A DNA stretch of 64,000 nucleotides from Verrucomicrobiota bacterium. Lineage in GTDB: Bacteria > Verrucomicrobiota > Verrucomicrobiae > Limisphaerales > UBA11358. Positions 36,560 to 45,762 of the stretch are shown one piece after another. The notes under the pieces were generated by a model that was not told the DNA's origin, did no database searches, and saw only the letters and a list, made by a program, of their open reading frames with translations. Every line of letters begins with the position of its first letter. The stretch's first letter is position 1. The stretch spans positions 1 through 64,000 of the forward strand of contig JACZKP010000201.1 of NCBI GenBank assembly GCA_014860005.1, in the 5' to 3' direction. The translations under genes and the position numbers were made by a program.

Positions 36560-39306
36560 TGAACCCAACTGCGGACCCTAAATTCGAAATCAAGTCCCCG
36601 CACGCCGCGCCGGCCGAAGAAGTTCTGCAAAAACTCAACAGTCGCGCGGACGGCCTGACCGGTCCCGAGGCCGCCGAACGCCTGAAAACGGTCGGCCCGA
36701 ACCGCCTGCCCGAACCACCGAAGGAAGGATTGCTCAAACGGTTCTTCAAGCATTTCCACGATTTGCTCATCTACATTTTGATTGGGGCGGCGGTCGTCAC
36801 GGCGCTACTGGGTCATTGGATTGATACCGTGGTCATTCTGGCCGTGGTTGTGGTCAACGCGATCATCGGGTTCCTTCAGGAGGGCAAGGCCGAACAGGCG
36901 CTCGAAGGCATCCGCAAAATGCTCTCGCCCCACGCCCACGCCCAGCGCGATGGCAATTGGGCGGAGATTGAAGCGGACGATGTCGTGCCGGGCGACATTG
37001 TGCGACTGCGCTCCGGCGATCGCGTGCCGGCGGACGTGCGGCTCATTGAAGCAACCAATCTGCGCATTGAGGAAGCGGCGCTCACCGGCGAATCCGTACC
37101 CGCCGCAAAGAAGACCGATCCAGTGACTGCCGACGCGGGCGTGGGCGACCGACACTGCATGGCGTATTCGGGCACCATGGTCGCCGCCGGGCGCGGCACG
37201 GGCGTGGTTACTGCCACCGGCGCGGCCACCGAACTGGGCCGCATCAATCAGATGATCTCCGAGGTGCAAACGCTGGCCACGCCACTCACCCGGCAGATGA
37301 ATCGGTTCGGAAAAATTCTCTCCATCGGCATCGTGGGCATGGCGGTGTTGATGTGGCTGGTCGGCTGGTGGCTGCACGATTTCACGACGAGCGAATTGTT
37401 TCTTGCCGCCATCGGCTTCGCGGTCGCCGCCATTCCCGAGGGGCTGCCGGCCATTCTCACCATCACGCTGGCGCTGGGCGTGCAACGCATGGCGCGACGC
37501 AACGCCATCACACGCAAACTCAACGCCGTCGAGACGCTCGGCTCGGTCACCGTGATCTGCTCGGACAAAACCGGCACGCTCACGCGCAACGAAATGACCG
37601 CCCGCCACGCTGTTACGCGCGCGGGCCGTTTCGATGTGTCCGGTACGGGCTACCAACCCAAAGGCCAGATCACCCACGACGAAAAGGAGGCCACGCTGGA
37701 TCAGCATGACGACCTGCGCGCGTTGATCGAGGTAATGGCCCTATGTAACGACTCAGAGATTGCCGAAACGGAGGGTCAGTGGCAGGTCACCGGTGAGCCG
37801 ACGGAAGGCGCCTTGCGCACGCTGGCCCGCAAGGCGGGTTTCGACGGCAAGACTTACAAGCGCGTGGCGGAAATTCCCTTCGAGTCGGAGAACAAATTCA
37901 TGGCCACGCTCAACCAAGTGCCGGGCGGCGGGACGCGCATTTTTTTCAAGGGCGCGCCCGATCGTTTGCTGGACCGCTGCCCGCAGCAACGCACCGGTGC
38001 CGATGCGCCGGAGCCACTTGACCGCGAATACTGGGAGCAACAGATCGAGGAACTCAGCAATCAGGGCTTGCGGGTGCTGGCCGCGGCCGCGCGCGACATG
38101 GACGCCGGCAAAAGTGATCTGGCTCTGGGCGATCTCGAATCCGACATGGTGTTTCTGGGTCTGGTCGCCATTATTGATCCACCCCGCCCCGAAGCCATCG
38201 AGGCGATCAAGACCTGTCATCAGGCGGGCATCGGAGTGAAGATGATCACCGGCGATCACGCCGGCACGGCCAAAGCCATTGGCAAGGAAATGGGCATTGG
38301 CGACGGCACGCACGCGGTAACGGGCGCAGAATTGGAGGCGGCTTCTGATGAAGACCTGCGGCGTTTCGTGCGGGAGAATGACATCTTCGCGCGCACCAGT
38401 CCCGAGCACAAATTGCGGCTCGTGAAAGCGCTTCAGGCCAACGGCGAAGTGGTGGCCATGACCGGCGACGGCGTGAACGACGCGCCCGCGCTCAAGCGCG
38501 CCGACGTGGGTGTGGCCATGGGCATCAAAGGCACCGAGGCCACGAAGGCGGCAGCGGAGATTGTGCTCGCGGACGATAACTTCACCTCCATCGAACGGGC
38601 CGTCGAAGAAGGCCGCACCATTTACGACAACCTGCGCAAGGCGATCTTGTTCATTCTGCCGACCAACGGCGCAGAGGCGCTGGTGATTCTGATCGCCATC
38701 GTGTTCGGCCTGGTGTTGCCGCTCACTCCGGTACAAATCTTGTGGGTCAACATGGTCACCGCCGTCACGCTGGCATTGGCGCTGGCGTTTGAGCCGGCCG
38801 AGCCGGGCGTAATGAGTCGCCCGCCCCGCGATCCCAAGGCCCCGATTCTTGGCGGCGCGTTTCTCTGGCGGATCGGATTTGTCTCCGTGTTGATCGGCGG
38901 CGCAACCATCGCGGTGTTTCTGATCGAAATGCGGCTGGGCATGCCGGTGGAACTGGCCCGGACGTTGGCCGTCAATACGCTGGTCTGCGGACAGGTGTTC
39001 TACTTGTTCAACAGCCGCTACCTGCGGGAATCCAGCCTGCCGTTCGCCCGCCTGTTCGCCAATCGCGTCGCGTGGTGGGCGGTTGGGGCGCTGGCGGTGC
39101 TGCAACTGATGTTTGTTTATGCGCCCTTCATGCACCGCTGGTTCGGCTCGGCCGCACTTGAACTGCGCCACTGGCTCGTCCCGTTGGGCGTCGGGTTCGG
39201 CGTGTTTCTGCTGGTGGAACTCGAGAAGGCTGTCTTCCGGCGCACACGCGTCTCCCGGCCTACTTCGCTTCCTGCTTCATCAAACAACGCAACGCCCAAA
39301 CCGTGA
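36556..39306 (+). CDS. P-type (IIA-like) cation-transporting ATPase
   Basis: 916 residues. All P-type landmarks are present: TGES in the actuator domain ([11 protein letters not shown]), phosphorylation site DKTGTLT at Asp337, [11 protein letters not shown] in the nucleotide domain, and [15 protein letters not shown]. The pattern resembles SERCA/PMR1-like Ca2+ pumps, including [15 protein letters not shown] in helix 4. It overlaps the ppk2 stop by ATGA. The 3' end runs 47 bases antisense into the small membrane gene. Confidence 0.93.
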   Translation: MMNPTADPKFEIKSPHAAPAEEVLQKLNSRADGLTGPEAAERLKTVGPNRLPEPPKEGLLKRFFKHFHDLLIYILIGAAVVTALLGHWIDTVVILAVVVVNAIIGFLQEGKAEQALEGIRKMLSPHAHAQRDGNWAEIEADDVVPGDIVRLRSGDRVPADVRLIEATNLRIEEAALTGESVPAAKKTDPVTADAGVGDRHCMAYSGTMVAAGRGTGVVTATGAATELGRINQMISEVQTLATPLTRQMNRFGKILSIGIVGMAVLMWLVGWWLHDFTTSELFLAAIGFAVAAIPEGLPAILTITLALGVQRMARRNAITRKLNAVETLGSVTVICSDKTGTLTRNEMTARHAVTRAGRFDVSGTGYQPKGQITHDEKEATLDQHDDLRALIEVMALCNDSEIAETEGQWQVTGEPTEGALRTLARKAGFDGKTYKRVAEIPFESENKFMATLNQVPGGGTRIFFKGAPDRLLDRCPQQRTGADAPEPLDREYWEQQIEELSNQGLRVLAAAARDMDAGKSDLALGDLESDMVFLGLVAIIDPPRPEAIEAIKTCHQAGIGVKMITGDHAGTAKAIGKEMGIGDGTHAVTGAELEAASDEDLRRFVRENDIFARTSPEHKLRLVKALQANGEVVAMTGDGVNDAPALKRADVGVAMGIKGTEATKAAAEIVLADDNFTSIERAVEEGRTIYDNLRKAILFILPTNGAEALVILIAIVFGLVLPLTPVQILWVNMVTAVTLALALAFEPAEPGVMSRPPRDPKAPILGGAFLWRIGFVSVLIGGATIAVFLIEMRLGMPVELARTLAVNTLVCGQVFYLFNSRYLRESSLPFARLFANRVAWWAVGALAVLQLMFVYAPFMHRWFGSAALELRHWLVPLGVGFGVFLLVELEKAVFRRTRVSRPTSLPASSNNATPKP

Positions 39307-39466
39307 TGGCCGTGCCCAGCATTAACGACAACCACAGCGCCGGCGGCGTGTGCATGAAGTCCATCAAATCCAGCAGCATCCACAAGCCGCGAAAAACAAA
39401 AACGCCCGCGAGGACGAGGGCCAGTTCCGCAAGTAACACCAATTTCTTGTTCTGAGTCTTGTTCAT
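39260..39466 (-). CDS. Small two-helix membrane protein (paralog B)
   Basis: 68 residues from the ATG at 39466, preceded by a clear GAGGTG ribosome-binding site. Helices KLVLLAELALVLAGVFVFRG and [18 protein letters not shown] flank the FMHTP loop shared with the protein at 24544-24741. The last 47 bases overlap the end of the P-type ATPase on the other strand. Family unknown; the two paralogs flank the ion-transport cluster. Confidence 0.72.
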   Translation of the reverse strand: MNKTQNKKLVLLAELALVLAGVFVFRGLWMLLDLMDFMHTPPALWLSLMLGTAITVWALRCLMKQEAK

Positions 39467-39538
39467 CACCTCGCCATGCGACCACGGCGGGCAACCGGCA
39501 GTCCCTATTTGCCTTGTTAAACGCCGGCCTGACACGTG

Positions 39539-39868
39539 TCAGGTTTTGAGGATGCGCTTGAAGTAATCGGGTTCAAAGGCGACGCGGCTGCCGGCGATGG
39601 CGGTTATCCGTGCCACCAGCGAGGCCCGCGCACGGCCTTTCAGTTTTTCCATCGGGCCGGGATCCTCGGAATACAAATGTGCCGCCAAAGTGTTGTCCGG
39701 CGTGTCGGTCACAGAGATTTCAACCTCCCGCCCGACGCGCAAGCCGGCGGTGGACGCCACGGTCAACACCTCGTCGCCGCGCTTCGCAGTGGCGGTGGAA
39801 TTCAAGAAATGGCTGGACGCGCGCCGGCGGGACCGATCGCACCGCAAGTGAGTTCCCTTCGACGCCAA
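39539..39868 (-). pseudogene. Fragment of a large secreted beta-helix-like protein
   Basis: The frame contains RGDEVLTVASTAGLRVGREV then TDTPDNTLAAHLYSEDPG, a segment that looks like an internal piece of large right-handed beta-helix proteins in which a stretch like FDVRPEW would follow. Here it ends at YFKRILKT, and the start lacks a signal peptide. I regard it as an internal fragment; the parent family is uncertain. Confidence 0.4.
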
Positions 39869-39872
39869 TGGC

Positions 39873-40727
39873 TCACACGCTCGCGACCACGTTCGTCAAA
39901 GTGCCCACGCCGGAAATACCGATCGTGATCTCATCGTTCGGCCGCAGGGTGAAATCGTCTGGCGGGACAATTCCCGTGCCCGTGAGCAGGACCACTCCGT
40001 GAGGAAAATGCTGACTGCGGCAAAGGTAATCCACCAATTCGGTAAAAGAGCGTTTGATCTGGCCGACGGAAGTTTCCCCCTGAAAAACCGGTTGGCAGTT
40101 GCGCGTAATCGTCAGCCGGATCGTCCAGGTGCGCGCTTCGGCTTCGCCAGCCGCCACGCTGATAACCGGCCCCAGCGCGCAGGAGTGTTCATAGATTTTG
40201 GCCTGCGGCAAATAGAGAAGATTCTCCCCCTCCAGGTCGCGGGAACTCATGTCATTGCCAATGGTGAAACCGGCAAGCTCCCCGCGTGAGTTGATGACGA
40301 GCGCCAGTTCCGGCTCGGGCACGCTCCAGGTTGCGTCCGCCCGAATGCCGACCGGATCGCCCGGGCCGGCGACTTTTTCCGGCAGCGATTTGAAGAACAA
40401 TTCCGGCCGCGGCGCGGCATAAACCTTGTCGTAGGCCGTCGCGCTGAAATCGGATTCGTCCATCCGCGCCTTCTTGCTGCGCAGGTAAGTCACCCCGGCG
40501 GCCCACACCTCCTGGCGCTCGACGGGGGTGAGCAGGCGCACGGCGCTCAAGGCGTGCCGCGGAAGGTTCTGTTGCGCCAATGCACCAAGCATGGCCTTCA
40601 AATCCCCGTCCTCCAACAGGCCGGTCAAGGTTTTGACTTCGCCGCTCAGGTCGAGCACGGTCGCTTCATCCGCCAGCAGGCCGGGACAAACGCGGCCCGA
40701 AGCCAATTCAAAACGACAAAGTTTCAT
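39873..40727 (-). CDS. FAH-family 2-keto-3-deoxy-pentonate dehydratase (likely)
   Basis: 284 residues. The fumarylacetoacetate hydrolase fold is clear: GVTYLRSKKARMDES, PELFFKSLPEKVAGPG, metal ligands in VPEPELALVINSRGE and GNDMSSRDLEGEN. This subgroup includes 2-keto-3-deoxy-D-arabinonate/xylonate dehydratases. The next gene upstream in the operon is an aldehyde dehydrogenase and the divergent gene is a YjhG-type dehydratase, so a step in oxidative pentose breakdown is the best reading. Exact stereochemistry unknown. Confidence 0.8.
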   Translation of the reverse strand: MKLCRFELASGRVCPGLLADEATVLDLSGEVKTLTGLLEDGDLKAMLGALAQQNLPRHALSAVRLLTPVERQEVWAAGVTYLRSKKARMDESDFSATAYDKVYAAPRPELFFKSLPEKVAGPGDPVGIRADATWSVPEPELALVINSRGELAGFTIGNDMSSRDLEGENLLYLPQAKIYEHSCALGPVISVAAGEAEARTWTIRLTITRNCQPVFQGETSVGQIKRSFTELVDYLCRSQHFPHGVVLLTGTGIVPPDDFTLRPNDEITIGISGVGTLTNVVASV

Positions 40728-40770
40728 GCGCTCGAAAAAAAGCCGGAAGCCAGGTGTCAGCGTTTCGCCT

Positions 40771-42228
40771 TCAAGCCGAGTAATCCAGATACACCGTCTT
40801 GAGCCGGGTGTAGAATTCAATCGCCCCCGGTCCTTGTTCCTTGAATGAGTCCGTGCTGGACTTCTTGACGCCGCCAAATGGAGCCTGCAGCGCAAGGCCG
40901 GTGGAAATCTGATTCACTTTAACAACGCCAGCCTGGATGCGTTCGGTGTAGAGCATGGCCTTTTTCAAATCGCGCGTGACGATGGAAGCCGAGAGGCCGA
41001 CTTCCAAGCCATTTGCCACCGAGAGGGCTTCATCAAAATTGTCCACCGCGATGATCCCGACCACCGGCCCGAACACTTCTTCGCGCGCGAGCCGCATTTC
41101 GGGGGTCACGCCGCCCAGCACGGCGGGCGACATGAAATGACCGTGTGCGAGTTCGCCATCGGTCAAGCGCTGCCCGCCCCAAAGCAGCTTTGCGCCCTCG
41201 CGTTGCGCGGCAGCAATGTGCTCGAAGTTGCCGTCGAGTTCCGCCTGGTTCACGGCTGGCCCCATCGTGATGCCGTCCTGCAAACCGTTGCCCACCTTGA
41301 TGGCTTGCGCGCGGGCGATGAGTTTCTCAGTGAAGGCATCCGCGACACTACGTTCCACAATGACCCGGCTCGTGGCGGTGCAAGCCTGGCCGGTCAGGCC
41401 AAAGCCGGCAATGGCCACCAACCGCGCGGCCAGGTCCAGGTCCGCATCGGCCAGCACAATCGTGGGATTCTTTCCGCCCATTTCCATCTGCGCGCGGGCC
41501 ATGCGCGACGCGAGTTGGTGGTAAATTGTCTGACCCACCGTGTATGAGCCGGTGAAGGAAAGCGCGGCGACGGATGGATGAGCCGCCAGTTCACCACCCA
41601 CGGCGCGACCTTCGCCGATCACCACGTTGAAGACGCCTTTGGGCAAGCCCGCCTCTGCGAGCAGCTTCGCCAGTTCCAGGGTCAGGGCCGGGGCTTGGGA
41701 AGCCGGCTTGAGCACCACGGTGTTGCCGCTGACCAGCGCGGGGGCGAGCTTCCACGCCGGGATGGCGAGTGGAAAATTCCAAGGCGTCACCAAAGCCACC
41801 ACGCCCAATGGCTCGCGCCGCGTGTAGAGCAGGTTGCCGGGCAAATCGTGCGGGATGGTCTGGCCGCCAAGCTGATAACTTAATCCGCCAAAGAAACGGA
41901 AAATGTCCGCCGCGCGCTGCACCTCCCCGGTGCTCTCGATCAGAGTTTTTCCCTCCTCGCGCGTGAGCAACCGCGCGAGTTCGGCTTTGCGCGTTTCAAT
42001 GAGCTGCGAAGCTTTGCTGAGAATTCGTCCGCGCGCCACGGGAGTAGTCGTCGCCCAGGCCGGGTAAGCCCGCGTAGCAGCTTCCACGGCGGCGCGCGCG
42101 TCCGCTTGATCGCTCAAGGGATGTTCCGCAACGATTTCGCGTGTGTCTGCCGGGTTAACCGTCTGATACGTCCGGCCCGATTGCGCGGCCAGCCCTTCGC
42201 CGTTGATGAAGTTTTTGTAGGTTGTCAC
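40771..42228 (-). CDS. Aldehyde dehydrogenase, likely 2-ketoglutarate semialdehyde dehydrogenase
   Basis: About 485 residues, full-length ALDH. Catalytic Cys lies in GLTGQACTATSRVIV, the general base Glu in QMEMGGKNP, the NAD(P) region has TPWNFPLAIP and FTGSYTVGQ. No ATG fits; GTG 42228 (or TTG 42234) is the start. It is upstream of the FAH gene with a 43-base gap. In the Weimberg route this enzyme makes 2-ketoglutarate. Close relatives act on other semialdehydes, so the substrate is inferred from context. Confidence 0.82.
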   Translation of the reverse strand: MTTYKNFINGEGLAAQSGRTYQTVNPADTREIVAEHPLSDQADARAAVEAATRAYPAWATTTPVARGRILSKASQLIETRKAELARLLTREEGKTLIESTGEVQRAADIFRFFGGLSYQLGGQTIPHDLPGNLLYTRREPLGVVALVTPWNFPLAIPAWKLAPALVSGNTVVLKPASQAPALTLELAKLLAEAGLPKGVFNVVIGEGRAVGGELAAHPSVAALSFTGSYTVGQTIYHQLASRMARAQMEMGGKNPTIVLADADLDLAARLVAIAGFGLTGQACTATSRVIVERSVADAFTEKLIARAQAIKVGNGLQDGITMGPAVNQAELDGNFEHIAAAQREGAKLLWGGQRLTDGELAHGHFMSPAVLGGVTPEMRLAREEVFGPVVGIIAVDNFDEALSVANGLEVGLSASIVTRDLKKAMLYTERIQAGVVKVNQISTGLALQAPFGGVKKSSTDSFKEQGPGAIEFYTRLKTVYLDYSA

Positions 42229-42234
42229 AAGCAA

Positions 42235-42547
42235 TGGCTCGCAGTTTAGCGGCGACCGGCAAATGCGCGAAGGTAAAAATCACACGACTGGAGATGCCCC
42301 AGTCTTGCCCGGCTGTAGCGCAGATTTCCAATCTGCTGTATCGCCGAACTCCATTCGGCAGACCGGACGAACGCTCGGAGACGCCCGTGCTGGCGAAGGC
42401 CTGCGGATTGGAAATCCGCGATACGGGAGGATGGAATCCTGCGCTACGAGCGTGTTCGCCGGGCAAGACTGAGGCATTACCACAACTGATTGCAGGACCG
42501 GCGTGGAATCCCCTTGTCGGCTGGGTTGAGCCTGATTCAATCACCCC
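42235..42547. other. Divergent promoter region filled by a repeat
   Basis: The region between the aldehyde dehydrogenase and the pentonate dehydratase must carry both promoters. About 190 of its 313 bases are the inverted-repeat element at 42290-42481. No operator could be picked out with confidence. Confidence 0.45.
42290..42481. repeat. ~190-bp interspersed element with inverted ends
   Basis: The left end GGAGATGCCCCAGTCTTGCC continues to CGGC; the right end (42458-42481) is its near reverse complement, GCCGGGCAAGACTGAGG onward. Inside, GTAGCGCAGATTTCCAATCT pairs with GATTGGAAATCCGC and with AATCCTGCGCTAC. This nested structure is typical of non-autonomous palindromic elements. Confidence 0.82.
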
Positions 42548-44509
42548 ATGCACGAAAGCGATCTGTTCCCCGCGACTTCGCCGGAAGTTTACCAAGTGCG
42601 CACCCGGGCGCCCGGGCCGGCGGGCCAACTGCCCATTGACGCCGCGATGCTGTTGGAGCAACCAAGCGGGAATTTGTTTGGCCTCACGCAAAACGCCGGC
42701 ATGGGTTGGAATCCCGCCGAACTTGGACGGAAACAATTTCTCATCCTCAGCACCCAAGGCGGCCTGCGCGCGGCGGACGGGAGTCCCGTGGCGCTGGGTT
42801 ATCACACCGGGCATTGGGAAATCGGTTTGCTGGTGGAGGCAGCGGCGCGCGAGCTGCGCCGTTTGAAAACCATTCCCTTTGCGGCGTACTGCTCGGACCC
42901 CTGCGATGGCCGCACGCAGGGAACCACCGGCATGTTCGACAGCCTGCCGTATCGCAACGATGCCGCGCAGATTTTCCGCCGGTTGATCCGCTCACTGCCG
43001 GTTCGTTCGGGGGTCATCGGCGTGGCCACTTGCGACAAGGGGCTCCCAGCAATGATGATGGCGCTGGCCAGCATGAGCGAGTTGCCGTGCGTGCTCGTGC
43101 CCGGCGGCGTAACGCTCCCGCCCGAGGATGGCGAGAACGCCGGCGCGGTACAAACGCTCGGCGCCCGATTCGCGCACGGGCTGATCTCGTTGCAGGAAGC
43201 GGCGGACCTCGGTTGTCGCGCGTGCGGTTCGCCGGGCGGTGGCTGTCAATTCCTGGGCACGGCCGCCACGGCGCAGGTTGTCGGCGAGGCGCTGGGACTT
43301 TCGTTGCCGCACACGGCGCTCGCGCCCTCGGGTCAACCGGTGTGGACGGAGATGGCGATCCGTTCCGCGAAAGCGGTGGTGGAATTGGAGCGGCGCGGCT
43401 GGCACACGCGCGACGTGCTCACCGATGCCAGCATCCGCAATGCAATGGTGGTTCACGCCGCGTTCGGCGGTTCAACGAATTTGTTGCTGCACATCCCGGC
43501 CATTGCCCACGCGGCCGGATTGCGGCGGCCCACAGTGGAAGATTGGATGGAAGTCAACCGCCGCACACCGCGGCTGGTAAGCGTGCTGCCCAACGGGCCG
43601 GTGCATCACCCCACAGTGCGTGCCTTTCTCGCGGGCGGAGTTCCGGAAGTGATGCTGCATCTGCGCGACCTCGGTTTGCTCGATACCGATGTGCGCACGG
43701 TCGCGGGCACGACTTTGGGCGAATCGCTGGATGCCTGGCGAACCTCGGAACGGCGCGAACGTTTCCGGGCCATCCTGCAAGCCCAGGATGGTGTGAATGC
43801 CGATGACGTCATTCTCCCGCCGGAGAAAGCGCGTGACTGCGGCATGACTTCCACCGTGACCTTCCCGCGCGGCAATCTCGCGCCCGAAGGCGCGGTCATC
43901 AAAAGCGCGGCGATGGATCCATCGGTCATGGATGCGGATGGCATTTATCGGAAGGAAGGACCGGCGCGTGTTTTCACCAGCGAGGCGGCGGTGATCGCGG
44001 CCATCAAACGCAACGAAATAAGGGCGGGCGACGTCATGGTGTTGGCCGGGTTGGGTCCGATGGGAACGGGCATGGAGGAAACGTATCAGGTCACGTCAGC
44101 GTTGCAGCATCTGCCGTTCGGCAAGCACGTCGCGCTCATCACCGACGCGCGTTTCTCGGGGGTCTCAACGGGCGCGTGCATCGGTCATGTGGGGCCGGAA
44201 GCGCTGGCGGGCGGGCCAATTGGGAAGGTGCGCGACGGGGACATGATCCGCATCGTGGTGGATCGGATACATCTTGAAGCCAGCGTTGATCTGGTGGGGG
44301 AAGGCGCGCACGGTTTCGACGCGGAGGCCGGAACGAGAATCCTGGCGGCCCGCAGCGTGCGGCCAGATCTCGCGCCGCATCCCCGCCTGCCCGATGACAC
44401 GCGCCTTTGGGCGGCGTTGCAGCGTGCCAGCGGCGGAACCTGGGGCGGCTGCGTCTTCGATGTTGACCGAATCACGGCAGCCCTCGAAGCGGGAATGTCC
44501 GGGCAATAA
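42548..44509 (+). CDS. yjhG: IlvD/Edd-family sugar-acid dehydratase, YjhG/YagF type (D-xylonate dehydratase-like)
   Basis: 653 residues, the length of the YjhG/YagF subgroup (IlvD itself is about 560-610). Iron-sulfur and substrate motifs are present: [54 protein letters not shown] and [16 protein letters not shown]. It dehydrates pentonic acids such as D-xylonate to 2-keto-3-deoxy acids. Divergent from the FAH and ALDH genes, which encode the next two steps of a Weimberg-like route to 2-ketoglutarate. Confidence 0.88.
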   Translation: MHESDLFPATSPEVYQVRTRAPGPAGQLPIDAAMLLEQPSGNLFGLTQNAGMGWNPAELGRKQFLILSTQGGLRAADGSPVALGYHTGHWEIGLLVEAAARELRRLKTIPFAAYCSDPCDGRTQGTTGMFDSLPYRNDAAQIFRRLIRSLPVRSGVIGVATCDKGLPAMMMALASMSELPCVLVPGGVTLPPEDGENAGAVQTLGARFAHGLISLQEAADLGCRACGSPGGGCQFLGTAATAQVVGEALGLSLPHTALAPSGQPVWTEMAIRSAKAVVELERRGWHTRDVLTDASIRNAMVVHAAFGGSTNLLLHIPAIAHAAGLRRPTVEDWMEVNRRTPRLVSVLPNGPVHHPTVRAFLAGGVPEVMLHLRDLGLLDTDVRTVAGTTLGESLDAWRTSERRERFRAILQAQDGVNADDVILPPEKARDCGMTSTVTFPRGNLAPEGAVIKSAAMDPSVMDADGIYRKEGPARVFTSEAAVIAAIKRNEIRAGDVMVLAGLGPMGTGMEETYQVTSALQHLPFGKHVALITDARFSGVSTGACIGHVGPEALAGGPIGKVRDGDMIRIVVDRIHLEASVDLVGEGAHGFDAEAGTRILAARSVRPDLAPHPRLPDDTRLWAALQRASGGTWGGCVFDVDRITAALEAGMSGQ

Positions 44510-44649
44510 AGTACCGCCTTCCGGTTTTGCCTCCGGATCATACTGCGTTTCACCGCGTTTGCCGTCAGCTTAACTGGAAGTGAAGGTTGGTGCTTGCGAA
44601 GTTTATTCCCCAGGGTGAGCGTTGCTCTGATAACAACCACGCGTTTCCC

Positions 44650-45711
44650 ATGAAGACCATTGTGCCAAAAGCCAGCGCCCGCGGCGCCATGAGCAATCCG
44701 CCCAATCGCTTCGAGCAAATTCAGCTTGAACGCGACGCGGAATGGAATCCGGAAGACGACCCGTTACCCCGCACGCAGTTTTTCAAGGACCACAGCCGCA
44801 CGATCATTGCCTATAACGAAAGTCCGGACATTCCATTCGAAGCCAGCCTCAACCCGTATCGCGGCTGCGAGCATGGCTGTGTCTATTGTTACGCCCGGCC
44901 ATTTCACGAGTATCTTGGTTTTTCGTCTGGCCTGGACTTCGAGACCAAGATCATGGTCAAGGAGGACGCGCCAAAGCTTTTGCGCGTAGAACTGTCCTCG
45001 CCAAAGTGGCAACCCAAGGTCCTGGCCATGAGCGGTGTCACTGATCCGTATCAACCCATCGAGCGGCGATTGAAGATCACCCGCGGCTGCCTGGAAGTGC
45101 TGGCCGAGTTTCGCAACCCGGTTTCCATCGTGACCAAGAATCTACTGGTCGCGCGCGACCTTGATTTGTTAGGTGAACTGGCACGCCACAACGCGGCGGC
45201 CGTCTTCATCTCGCTTACCACCCTCGACCCCGGACTCCGCACAGTCATGGAGCCGCGCACGGCTCCGCCGGCGGCCCGGCTCGCCACCATCACCAAGCTT
45301 GCGCAGGCGGGTGTTCCCGTCGGTGTGCTGATCGCGCCGGTGATTCCCGGATTGACTGACCACGAAATCCCATCGCTCGTCCAGGCTGCGGTTGAAGCAG
45401 GCGCAAGGTTTGCCGGGTACGTCCCGCTACGCTTGCCGCATGCCGTCGCGCCGTTGTTCGAGCAATGGCTCGAAAACCATTTCCCGAACAGGAAGGAGAA
45501 AGTCCTGAATCGCCTGCGCGCATTGCGTGGGGGCAAACTCTACGAAGCAGAGTTCGGCAAGCGAATGCGCGGCGAGGGGATTTTCGCGGAGCAAATGGGC
45601 CAAATGTTCGACGTAGCCTGCCGCAAAACCGGTATTGCCGAAAACGAAATCAACCTTTCGACCGCGGCCTTTCGACGGCCAGGAGCGTCGCAGTTGCCGC
45701 TTTTTGATTAA
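44650..45711 (+). CDS. PA0069-family radical SAM protein (SPL-like)
   Basis: 353 residues from the ATG at 44650. The [4Fe-4S] SAM motif is CEHGCVYC (Cys73, 77, 80), preceded by SLNPYRG and followed by YARPFHEYLGFSSGLDFETK. The block VLAMSGVTDPYQPIERRL and the end RMRGEGIFAEQM are characteristic of the PA0069 group, related to spore photoproduct lyase. The reaction is not known. The frame is open a further 63 bases upstream, but without a good start. Confidence 0.9.
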   Translation: MKTIVPKASARGAMSNPPNRFEQIQLERDAEWNPEDDPLPRTQFFKDHSRTIIAYNESPDIPFEASLNPYRGCEHGCVYCYARPFHEYLGFSSGLDFETKIMVKEDAPKLLRVELSSPKWQPKVLAMSGVTDPYQPIERRLKITRGCLEVLAEFRNPVSIVTKNLLVARDLDLLGELARHNAAAVFISLTTLDPGLRTVMEPRTAPPAARLATITKLAQAGVPVGVLIAPVIPGLTDHEIPSLVQAAVEAGARFAGYVPLRLPHAVAPLFEQWLENHFPNRKEKVLNRLRALRGGKLYEAEFGKRMRGEGIFAEQMGQMFDVACRKTGIAENEINLSTAAFRRPGASQLPLFD

Positions 45712-45762
45712 ATTACCTGGTCGCTGGCAGGTTGCTCCATGATTCCGACCCGCCGATACCGG

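Noticed and set aside
37753..39171. 472-codon minus-strand frame
   Set aside because: Antisense to the P-type ATPase.
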